Of a stretch of DNA of 64,000 nt, positions 42,430 to 51,076 are shown piece after piece. This stretch comes from an uncultured Ruminococcus sp. (GTDB lineage Bacteria > Bacillota > Clostridia > Oscillospirales > Acutalibacteraceae). The stretch is taken from the NCBI GenBank assembly GCA_902794395.1, contig CADBHB010000005.1:124001-188000 (forward strand). Direction: 5' to 3'. The notes under the pieces were generated by a model that searched no databases, was not told where the DNA came from, and saw only the letters and a list, made by a program, of their open reading frames with translations. Both the position numbers and the translations under genes were made by a program. Position 1 is the stretch's first letter. Every line of letters begins with the position of its first letter.

Positions 42430-42467
42430 GCTAATCGTATTATATATGATTAGCGAAAAAAAAGCAA
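42430..42467 (-). promoter_or_regulatory. Promoter with operator-like palindrome before the PqqD gene
   Basis: On the minus strand TTGCTT (42462-42467), 17-base spacer, TATAAT (42439-42444). GCTAATC (42430-42436) and GATTAGC (42448-42454) form a perfect inverted repeat bracketing the -10 box, well placed for a repressor. Confidence 0.65.
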
Positions 42468-42510
42468 GACCCGACCATCGTATGTTAAGCGTTCGGAAGC
42501 CAAAAACCAA

Positions 42511-42546
42511 AAAGAGCGCCCTTCCGCAACGGAAGGAACGCTCTTT
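42511..42546 (-). terminator. Terminator of groESL
   Basis: AAAGAGCG (42511-42518) pairs with CGCTCTTT (42539-42546), with an inner CCTTCCG/CGGAAGG stem and GCAA-like loop. It is 30 bases past the groEL stop; on the minus strand TTTTTGG follows the stem. Confidence 0.85.
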
Positions 42547-42575
42547 AATATCATTAGACTTGCGCTGTGCGCGGC

Positions 42576-44204
<1,629 letters not shown>

Positions 44205-44221
44205 TCATTACCTCCAAAAAC

Positions 44222-44518
<297 letters not shown>

Positions 44519-44538
44519 CTATTTGATGATACATGGTT

Positions 44539-44565
44539 TTAGCACTCAATAACTCTGAGTGCTAA
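44539..44565 (-). promoter_or_regulatory. CIRCE operator (HrcA binding site)
   Basis: A perfect TTAGCACTC-N9-GAGTGCTAA, between the groES promoter and its start codon. HrcA repressor binds this site under non-stress conditions. hrcA itself is not in the window. Confidence 0.98.
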
Positions 44566-44573
44566 CACTATAT

Positions 44574-44601
44574 ATTTTACATCATTTTCCGGAAAAGTCA
44601 A
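44574..44601 (-). promoter_or_regulatory. Promoter of groESL
   Basis: On the minus strand TTGACT (44596-44601), 16-base spacer, TAAAAT (44574-44579), immediately upstream of CIRCE. Confidence 0.8.
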
Positions 44602-44660
44602 GAGAAATTTGACCTTTTCTGCCCTTTAATTTCATTTACGTGATTTTATACATTTTTATA

Positions 44661-44689
44661 TTGACTTTTTTGTTAAAATGTATTAAAAT
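44661..44689 (+). promoter_or_regulatory. Promoter of the lipoprotein gene
   Basis: TTGACT (44661-44666), 17-base spacer, TAAAAT (44684-44689), 30 bases before the ATG at 44719. Confidence 0.8.
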
Positions 44690-44718
44690 TTAAAGGTATA
44701 GATCAAGGAGGCTTTTTG

Positions 44719-45309
44719 ATGAAAATATCACTTTGGATAAAACGCGGGGTCTGCGTCGCGCTTGCCGCGCTGACTGCGGCGTCGCTTGCCGCCTGCGGAT
44801 GCAGCAAGAAAAACACTAACAAAAACGTTAAATCGGTTTCGTCCAACGTCGGCAAGGTAACAAGCCAGGGCTACGAGCTGCCCTATACATACCCCGACGG
44901 CTATGTGGCCGTTGCGAAGATAGTGGACAACTCCACCTACAAGACCGTTGAGACCACAGGTCTGGCGAACACCCGCTACTGGCTGACCACTACCACCCCG
45001 AAGGCGGAGGTAGAGGCTTTTTACTCCGATTACTTCAGCACCCTGCAGCCGGTAAAGGCAAAACTGGAAACAGATGAATCCGTCGCCTACTACGACAAGG
45101 AGAAGCGCATCATCATCTCGAACCTCACGATTTGGGAGGCGGACGACGGCGTAAACTACAAATTCGGCATAGAGCCCTGCGACGACCTGAGCAAAAGCGA
45201 GATCTGGGAGGCTAAGGACAGCACCGGATCGGCAGCAGCTTCCTCTGCCGCCGCGTCAACAGCCGCAGAATCGACAGCCGCAGAATCGACAGCAGCCGCG
45301 ACAAACTAA
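44719..45309 (+). CDS. Lipoprotein of unknown function
   Basis: A 196-residue lipoprotein: signal KISLWIKRGVCVALAALTAA with lipobox LAAC (about residues 23-26). The mature domain (about 50-165) contains YTYPDGYVAVAKIVDNSTYK, RYWLTTTTPKAEVEAFYSDY (a helix-strand pattern seen in many small extracellular lipoproteins) and an Ala/Ser-rich tail (SSAAASTAAESTAAESTAA). ATG 44719 is chosen because AAGGAGG is seven bases upstream. Own promoter and terminator, so it is monocistronic. Not recognised. Confidence 0.83.
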   Translation: MKISLWIKRGVCVALAALTAASLAACGCSKKNTNKNVKSVSSNVGKVTSQGYELPYTYPDGYVAVAKIVDNSTYKTVETTGLANTRYWLTTTTPKAEVEAFYSDYFSTLQPVKAKLETDESVAYYDKEKRIIISNLTIWEADDGVNYKFGIEPCDDLSKSEIWEAKDSTGSAAASSAAASTAAESTAAESTAAATN

Positions 45310-45320
45310 CCATATAACAC

Positions 45321-45366
45321 ACCCGAGGTCAGCTCCGCTATAGCGGGACCGACCTCGGGTTTTTTC
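45321..45366 (+). terminator. Terminator of the lipoprotein gene
   Basis: ACCCGAGGTC (45321-45330) pairs with GACCTCGGGT (45351-45360), with an inner CCGCTATAGCGG stem, followed by TTTTTTCG. Confidence 0.9.
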
Positions 45367-45424
45367 GTATATCTGATTTTTATTAAAAGAGTTTAAAATC
45401 CACGGCGCGCTTGCTTTTTCCCGT

Positions 45425-45745
45425 CTACAGCTTCCGCTGAGCTTCAGGCATTTGTTTTATTTCATTATAAGATAAACGTTGAAACTGCTGCAGCAGCTCC
45501 GAATCGGGCGTGAAAATAACCTGAAAAACACTAAGCCGGATCGTATGATTACGGTTATACACCGACGCCGCATACAATAACGTTTCCTTTACCCGCGCAG
45601 CCGGCGACATATGAGTAACCTTCGGCTGAGTTACCTGCGGTCGTTGGGTTTGATCCGGCGGTTGATTTTCACGAAGTTGTTGTCTTTGATCCGGCGGCTG
45701 GGTTTCACGCGGTTGTTGGGTCTGCTCCGGCGGCTGCGGATTATC
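45425..45745 (-). pseudogene. Decayed second copy of the TIR-protein linker and membrane start
   Basis: Read one frame off from the TIR gene, the minus strand here encodes NPQPPEQTQQPRETQPP, degenerate copies (ENQPPDQTQ), then HTIRLSVFQVIF and runs to a stop at 45425. This matches, in the same order, the linker and membrane entry of the TIR protein at 45895-46070 (NPQPSEQTQQPRETQPP ... VIRLSVFSVVF). DNA blocks such as AAAAACACTAAGCCGGAT occur at both places. It is therefore a duplicated gene segment, out of frame, and it supplies the basic tail of the current TIR protein. Confidence 0.7.
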
Positions 45746-47004
45746 TTGAGAACAAACAACAATATGGCAAGGCCCAACGCCGTGATACCGACACCGGTAA
45801 AAATTGACCCCATAGCCTTGGTTGACAGAGTTCCTTCCGCTCTAAGATTAATGCCGTAAATAATGAATCCTATACTCAAAATCAAAAAGACCACGGAAAA
45901 AACACTAAGCCGGATTACCGGCGGCTGAGTTTCCTGCGGTTGTTGTGTCTGCTCCGGCGGCTGAGTTTCCCGCGGTTGTTGTGTCTGCTCCGGCGGCTGA
46001 GTTTCACGCGGTTGTTGTGTCTGCTCCGACGGCTGCGGGTTTTCTTGCGTGACCGACTGTTGAGCCGTCTGCGCGCCGGACCGCGCCGGCTCCTGCGAAA
46101 CGGGCGTTTCGCGCGGGATCAGCTTGTGCAGCGCGTGCAGCAGATCCTGCATAAAGCCGAGGTTGTTTATGTCCAATGCCTGCAAATAGGCAAACTCCTG
46201 CGGCAAATCATAGGGATCCATGTCCCGATATGCCGGGATAAGCGTTTTGTCCTCACCGTTTTGGATCATTTGCAGATAGCGGCTCCACTCGTTTCTGACC
46301 CACGGCGCCTCAAAATTCGCCTTGGAGGTACCCACCGCCACCATAACCTTAGAGCTTTGCAGCGCCGAGAAAATTATCGGCTCGTAGGCGGAGCCCAGCT
46401 TGTCTTCCAATGTCACGCGCGCAAAAAACACCTTGTAACCATCCTTGGTCAGCAGATGATACATTTGCGCGGCATACGCGCTCTCGTGTGTGCGCCTGCC
46501 CTGCGCATCGGTTTCCTTGTAGCAGATAAAAATGTCAAAAGGCGGCTCGTTTTGAGAGATACGTATGATTTGCTGCTGGATCGTGTCGATCCGCTGCGCC
46601 TGCTCCTCATAGAACACACGCTGCTCCGCGTCCGCAAGCCGCAGCGCCTTTTGATAATCGGCATCCATCTGCACCGGTAACGTTCGGGTACGGTTGACGG
46701 TGGGCAAAGTCTGCCCTGTACGCGGGTCACACACGTATGTGATGCCGTAGCGGCACAACACTATCGACCAGAAGATCTCGGGGTCGGTGTTGTCCGTCAG
46801 CAGAGCTTTTTCATAGAGCGCCATCGCCCGGTCAAAATCTCCGGAACGACGGCAATCCTCGGCGCGCTCCAGCAGCGCCGCTTTTTCAGAATCATTGAAC
46901 CGCGGCATCACCTGACGGTTGCCGCAGTATTCGCAGACGACCGTACTGTTGGCTTCGTCTATTTGAACCGAGCCGCCGCAAACCTTGCACCGAAACGTCG
47001 CCAT
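45631..47004 (-). CDS. Zinc-ribbon/TIR-domain membrane protein 1
   Basis: A 457-residue protein in five parts. A CxxC-x14-CxxC zinc ribbon (Cys6, 9, 24, 27) is followed by a helical TPR-like region (about 40-150). The TIR domain (about 155-295) starts PFDIFICYKETD and has SSKVMVAVGTSKANFEAPW followed by VRNEW, whose Glu239 aligns with the catalytic glutamate of TIR NADases. A Pro/Gln linker of 12-residue repeats EQTQQPRETQPP covers about 325-365. Two transmembrane helices (about 370-425) lead to a basic tail. The tail is encoded by an out-of-frame copy of the linker repeat. It is last in a unit of SPFH, small membrane protein and TIR, 14 bases after the previous gene. Predicted NAD+-cleaving or signalling protein on the inner membrane face. 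Confidence 0.85.
   Translation of the reverse strand: MATFRCKVCGGSVQIDEANSTVVCEYCGNRQVMPRFNDSEKAALLERAEDCRRSGDFDRAMALYEKALLTDNTDPEIFWSIVLCRYGITYVCDPRTGQTLPTVNRTRTLPVQMDADYQKALRLADAEQRVFYEEQAQRIDTIQQQIIRISQNEPPFDIFICYKETDAQGRRTHESAYAAQMYHLLTKDGYKVFFARVTLEDKLGSAYEPIIFSALQSSKVMVAVGTSKANFEAPWVRNEWSRYLQMIQNGEDKTLIPAYRDMDPYDLPQEFAYLQALDINNLGFMQDLLHALHKLIPRETPVSQEPARSGAQTAQQSVTQENPQPSEQTQQPRETQPPEQTQQPRETQPPEQTQQPQETQPPVIRLSVFSVVFLILSIGFIIYGINLRAEGTLSTKAMGSIFTGVGITALGLAILLFVLKIIRSRRSRPNNRVKPSRRIKDNNFVKINRRIKPNDRR
45925..46040 (-). repeat. 36-bp in-frame tandem repeat in the TIR linker
   Basis: Three copies of a 36-base unit (plus-strand core CTGCTCCGGCGGCTGAGTTT, then CACGCGGTTGTTGTGT) encode EQTQQPRETQPP. 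Related, frame-shifted units lie at 45640-45740. Confidence 0.85.
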
Positions 47005-47018
47005 AGCGCCACACTCCC

Positions 47019-47738
47019 CTATTGCTTATAGATTTTACTTTTTTTGTTGCGCTCTGTCAGGATCAAATGTATCTGCTCACAGCTTTTAAGCGCCGCTGCC
47101 TTATCATTAGCCTGCACCGGCAGCTTAGCCTGATGTATAGCTGCCGCGAGTCTTTGCTCCACATCCAGAAGCATGGGCGAGCTGACGGGATCGCTGTAGA
47201 GAAACTCCTCGGCAAGCTTGGTGTACGCCGCCTTGATCTCGGCGTCTATCGCGGTTTCGGCTAGCATTTCCACCTCAACACGGGACGCCTCTAAAAAGAT
47301 GGTTTTGTTTTTGCTGTTTTCTTTTATTTCGCGAATGGTGTCCCTGGCGATAAAGCAGGAGATGTTGAACACCAGATGCACCCCGAGGATGATCATTTGC
47401 ACCGCCAGTGATATGCCCCACGGAAACTTAAAGAAATGATCCAGTACCATAAATACGATCGAGACGATAATTTCCACGATTATATATACCGCGCAGTGAG
47501 AAAAAATCGGATAGCCCAGCCACCAGTCCTTGGGCTTTCTTCCTCCGCCGGCAACCAGAGCGCCGCTGATCATCACCACAAAGAAGGACAGCATGGCGAA
47601 TACATAGGAGATCCAGAAAGAAGCGCGGTGATTGGAAAAGCCCGCCAGGGCAAACAGCGACACGTTATAGGTGATAAGGATGATAACGGCGATAGCCGCC
47701 GCCATGATCCCTCTTTTTACATTTTTCTTATCATTCAT
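47019..47738 (-). CDS. Four-helix membrane protein with cytoplasmic helical domain
   Basis: A 239-residue protein with four transmembrane helices in the first 130 residues (RGIMAAAIAVIILITYNVSL, FWISYVFAMLSFFVVMISGA, and so on). A soluble helical C-terminal half follows (FLEASRVEVEMLAETAIDAE, LDVEQRLAAAIHQAK). ATG 47738 overlaps the stop of the SPFH gene as ATGA, with GGGGAG upstream, so translation is coupled. No family recognised with certainty. Position between SPFH and TIR genes suggests a membrane partner in the same complex. An apparently longer frame upstream is only the zinc-ribbon DNA of the SPFH gene read out of frame. Confidence 0.83.
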   Translation of the reverse strand: MNDKKNVKRGIMAAAIAVIILITYNVSLFALAGFSNHRASFWISYVFAMLSFFVVMISGALVAGGGRKPKDWWLGYPIFSHCAVYIIVEIIVSIVFMVLDHFFKFPWGISLAVQMIILGVHLVFNISCFIARDTIREIKENSKNKTIFLEASRVEVEMLAETAIDAEIKAAYTKLAEEFLYSDPVSSPMLLDVEQRLAAAIHQAKLPVQANDKAAALKSCEQIHLILTERNKKSKIYKQ

Positions 47739-49762
47739 GACTCCCCATCCTTTCTCTTTGCTCCGCAGTCGGGACAGAACCTGCTGGTTATCCCCCGGGC
47801 GCCGCAATCGCAATCCCACACAGAGTCTTTTTCGGGACGTTTGGTGCCGCACTCGGGACAGCATTTGCTGGTCAGTCCGCGCTTGCCGCAGTTGGGGCAC
47901 ACCCATGCTTTTGGCGTCTGCGAACCTCTTGCGCCGCAGTCGGGACAGCATTTGCTGATAATGCCTTTTTTGCCGCAGGAGGGACAATCCCACGGTACAG
48001 GCTTCGGTTGTCCGCACTCGGGACAGCATTTGCTGATGTTCCCCTTGCTGCCGCAGGAGGGACAATCCCACGGTACAGGCTTAGGAGAGCCGCACTTGGA
48101 GCAGAAGTCTCCATGATTGCCTGCCTGTCCGCAGCTGCACTTCCAGCCGCTGTCCTCCGGCTCCCGTTTGTGATCGGGTGCGTCGGTCTGACTATTTAAA
48201 TTATCGAGCACTTTGCTCATCTGCTTGCTTACCGCGCCTGCCGCGCCGAACCCAACGCCCAGCCCTACAATATCGTTGACCATGCCGCTTCCGCCTCCTG
48301 TGCCCGGGATCGGGATACCTCCTCCGTTTTTGCCGAATTGACCGAGGCTTTCCGCGTAGGCTTTTTGAACCTCTCCCTCGATCACATCTCTTTGGCTATA
48401 GCCCTTGCCGCGCATTATCTCCGCTTCCGCCAAGCCTCTTTGGCGCTCCACCTCTACGTCGGCAAGCTCCCTCTGCTTCTTCAGCTCGATCTCGGTTCCC
48501 TGTTCGATCGCCTTCTGCTTTGCCTCCAGACTGGTGCGCTCAATATCCGTTTCCTTCTGCGCCTCCATCACCATGCGCTGCGATTCGGTGATCCTGACCT
48601 GCGCCTCAGCCTCTTTTGTCGCCAGATATGGTACAGAGCGCAGCTTGCACAGGCGTTTAAAGCTCTCGTCATCCTCGGGCAGCGATACGTTCGTTACAAA
48701 AAACTGCACAAGACTTAAGCCGTACTCCTCAAAATCGGGAGCGATTTTCTTGCACAGCGAGTCGGAAAGCTTTTCCATCTGCTCGTCTATCTCTAAAATA
48801 TCGATGTTTTCTTCCTTGATGGTTTTTGCCAGGAAGGTTTTTATCCTCACCATCATTACCGGGCGGAACAGCCCCTGCATGAGCGAGGACCAGCCGTGCG
48901 GCGCCTTGGCTCCGCTGTCATTACCGCCGGCAGCGGATGCGTTGATGATCTGCGATCTGGTCAGACCTCCGGTCGTTCCGACGATCTTCGCCAGCAGCCT
49001 GCGGGAATCAGAGACCATTAGACTGAACTCGCCTGACGCACCGATATTAAGAGGGACAGAGGTGAGCGGGTCAATAAACCTGACACGGGAATCGGTGCCC
49101 CATTTAATGCCCATCTGCACCGTTTTATTGATAAAATACACCTCTGCGTGAAAGGGGTTTTGCTTGTTGGTCGGTAACACATTTGCCCTTTTAAGGATAG
49201 GCAGGTTTTCGGTCTCAAGCGTGTGTCTGCCTTCGCCAAAGGTATCCATAGCCTTGCCGCTCAGGAAGAATACCGCCTCCTGAGAGTTGTGGACGATGAG
49301 CTGTGAGCCGAGATTAAAATCCTCGATAGGGTGCTTCCAGACGAAGGTATTGTTATCTCCCTCGTATTTTATCACGCTGATACTGTTATCGTTAACCAGC
49401 TTTGATTTCTCATATTCCTGCTGAACGTCCTCGACCCTGTAGTCGCAGACGGGGCAGGTCGCGGCGGGAGCGTTTTTATCGATTTGCATTATGCAGCTGC
49501 ACTGAGGACAGGGAAACTCAATGATTTTGCCCTGCCCGATGGTAACAGATTTATGGCATGCCGGGCAGCGGTTTTTGGATTTTGCCTGGTCATAAACAAA
49601 TATATTGCCGCAGTGCGGGCACTTGCGCGAGGTCATGCGGTTCGTCCGCACGTTTACGGTCGACTTGCAGTTGCCGCAGATGATCTCCTTTCGCGCGAGA
49701 ACAAAGGTAGAAGCCCTGTTCAGCGCTCCGCAATACGGACATTCAAGTGTAAATTTTGCCAT
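47735..49762 (-). CDS. SPFH/band 7 protein with multiple zinc ribbons
   Basis: A 675-residue protein. The N-terminus has three zinc-ribbon pairs (CPYCGALN ... CGNCKS; CPHCGNIF ... CPACHKS; CPQCSCIM ... CPVCDY, residues 9-110). The SPFH domain (about 130-400) is similar to Bacillus YdjI: VWKHPIEDFNLGSQLIVHNS, QEAVFFLSGKAMDTFGEGRH, VQMGIKWGTDSRVRF, FEEYGLSLVQFFVTNVSLPE. A coiled coil rich in Glu/Gln/Ala follows (about 400-480), then a Gly-rich patch. The C-terminus carries five tandem W-x-C-P-x-C-G ... C-C-P-x-C-G ribbons (about 545-670). GGAGG precedes the ATG and a consensus promoter lies 50-75 bases upstream. Probably a membrane-scaffold protein with nucleic-acid- or protein-binding ribbons. 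Confidence 0.9.
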   Translation of the reverse strand: MAKFTLECPYCGALNRASTFVLARKEIICGNCKSTVNVRTNRMTSRKCPHCGNIFVYDQAKSKNRCPACHKSVTIGQGKIIEFPCPQCSCIMQIDKNAPAATCPVCDYRVEDVQQEYEKSKLVNDNSISVIKYEGDNNTFVWKHPIEDFNLGSQLIVHNSQEAVFFLSGKAMDTFGEGRHTLETENLPILKRANVLPTNKQNPFHAEVYFINKTVQMGIKWGTDSRVRFIDPLTSVPLNIGASGEFSLMVSDSRRLLAKIVGTTGGLTRSQIINASAAGGNDSGAKAPHGWSSLMQGLFRPVMMVRIKTFLAKTIKEENIDILEIDEQMEKLSDSLCKKIAPDFEEYGLSLVQFFVTNVSLPEDDESFKRLCKLRSVPYLATKEAEAQVRITESQRMVMEAQKETDIERTSLEAKQKAIEQGTEIELKKQRELADVEVERQRGLAEAEIMRGKGYSQRDVIEGEVQKAYAESLGQFGKNGGGIPIPGTGGGSGMVNDIVGLGVGFGAAGAVSKQMSKVLDNLNSQTDAPDHKREPEDSGWKCSCGQAGNHGDFCSKCGSPKPVPWDCPSCGSKGNISKCCPECGQPKPVPWDCPSCGKKGIISKCCPDCGARGSQTPKAWVCPNCGKRGLTSKCCPECGTKRPEKDSVWDCDCGARGITSRFCPDCGAKRKDGES

Positions 49763-49809
49763 TTCAGCGCCTCCGTTTCAAGAAATATCAGATACAAAAT
49801 GCCAATCAT

Positions 49810-49838
49810 ATTATACAATAATAGTGACTGTGTGTCAA
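49810..49838 (-). promoter_or_regulatory. Consensus promoter of the SPFH-TIR unit
   Basis: On the minus strand TTGACA (49833-49838), 17-base spacer, TATAAT (49810-49815): a perfect sigma-A-type consensus. Confidence 0.9.
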
Positions 49839-49909
49839 TTGATTTTATTCAGTATTTCGCTTAATACAACAAATGCAACAGTTTTCTCTTTGCCATTTCG
49901 TGATTTGTG

Positions 49910-49938
49910 TTGATTTTTGTCGGAGGTGATGATATAAT
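49910..49938 (+). promoter_or_regulatory. Promoter of the zinc-ribbon/TIR-2 unit
   Basis: TTGATT (49910-49915), 17-base spacer, TATAAT (49933-49938) with an extended TGA just before the -10. It is divergent from the SPFH promoter, about 70 bases away. Confidence 0.8.
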
Positions 49939-49973
49939 GATTATGGATAGTTATACATTTGGGAGGGTCAATA

Positions 49974-50990
49974 ATGGCTGTGTTCAGATGCGAAAACTGC
50001 GGCTCACTGCTGCATACAGATGATACCGCACAAATCGCCGTGTGCGAAAGCTGCGGATATACGCAAGAGATGCCGAAAACCGACAACCAAAAAGCGAACG
50101 GGGCATCCTCAGCGCCCCCCGAAGACCAGGTAACGATAATCGCCGAGGATTACGTGCCGCAGCCCAAGTCCGCGCGGCAGTCATCTTCCGGTCCCTATAA
50201 CGCTCAGCGTCAGCAGCAGCCCTACCCGCCGCAGCAGCAGCCCTACCCGCCGCCGCAGCAGTCCTACCCGCCGCAGCAGTCCTACCCGCCGCAGCGGCAG
50301 TCGAACTCGACTTGGGTTGCTATAACCGCCGCGCTCGGCGGCGCAGTGCTGGTATTTATCATCATTTTAGCGCTCATTGTCTCGCTAAACAACAAGTCCT
50401 CAAAAAGCTCCGACAGCTCAAGTCTGGTCTCGACCCCATCCGCAACAAATATCGAAGAGAGCTCGGAGGAAGAGAGCATTGAGGAAGAGAGCATTGAAGA
50501 AGACAGCCTTGTCGACGAAAGCTCCGCCAACGTGATCGAGGGCACCGAGCGCGAAACCACCACCGAAAAGCCCACCGAACCGGAAACGACAAGACAGCCT
50601 ACCACAGCGCCGCCCACCACGAAAGAAGAGGATTCGGGATGGAAAACGACCCGATTCACCGACGACAGGATCAAGCTGACATATCCCGAAGAATGGGAAA
50701 ACGAATACGACGGCGACAGCTACAGCGAGATAGCCTTCTACGAACCCTATAACAGAAGCAGCGGCGGCGACAGCGGCATGGGCTGGCTGTTTTCGGTCAT
50801 GGTATTCTACAGCCGGTCGGATTACGAAAGCTATTACGCGCCGAAATCGTCCTTGATAACCACCTCGGGAGACAATTATTATGTAGCTGTTTATCCTACT
50901 GACGTTCGTTATACACAGGACGGCAAGGACGTGTATAACGCAGCTAAGGAGCTTATCCCCTACGTCATCGACAGCTTTGAATTGTATTAA
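49974..50990 (+). CDS. Zinc-ribbon membrane protein with extracellular domain
   Basis: A 338-residue protein: N-terminal zinc ribbon (CENCGSLL ... CESCGYTQ, residues 6-28), a Pro/Gln/Tyr-rich linker with QQPYPPQQQPYPP repeats (about 75-110), one transmembrane helix (AALGGAVLVFIIILALIVSL, about 118-140), an acidic Ser/Glu repeat (SIEEESIEEDS) and a Thr/Pro-rich stalk. The C-terminal globular domain (about 225-338, TTRFTDDRIKLTYPEEWENE ... YVIDSFELY) resembles PsbP/DUF-type lipid-facing modules only loosely. The ribbon is the same type as in both TIR proteins, so it may be the transmembrane sensor of the system. GGGAGG precedes ATG 49974. The TIR-2 gene follows after 86 bases. Confidence 0.85.
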   Translation: MAVFRCENCGSLLHTDDTAQIAVCESCGYTQEMPKTDNQKANGASSAPPEDQVTIIAEDYVPQPKSARQSSSGPYNAQRQQQPYPPQQQPYPPPQQSYPPQQSYPPQRQSNSTWVAITAALGGAVLVFIIILALIVSLNNKSSKSSDSSSLVSTPSATNIEESSEEESIEEESIEEDSLVDESSANVIEGTERETTTEKPTEPETTRQPTTAPPTTKEEDSGWKTTRFTDDRIKLTYPEEWENEYDGDSYSEIAFYEPYNRSSGGDSGMGWLFSVMVFYSRSDYESYYAPKSSLITTSGDNYYVAVYPTDVRYTQDGKDVYNAAKELIPYVIDSFELY

Positions 50991-51076
50991 GACGATACCG
51001 CACGATACGGATGTGCGGATCGCGAAGTAAGGATTTTTGACAGTACGACGAAACAATACGCAAGCGAGGTAAAACA

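Noticed and set aside
47019..48071. A 350-codon version of the four-helix membrane protein
   Set aside because: The first 110 residues are the zinc-ribbon DNA of the SPFH gene in another frame. The ATGA overlap and GGGGAG at 47738 fix the true start.
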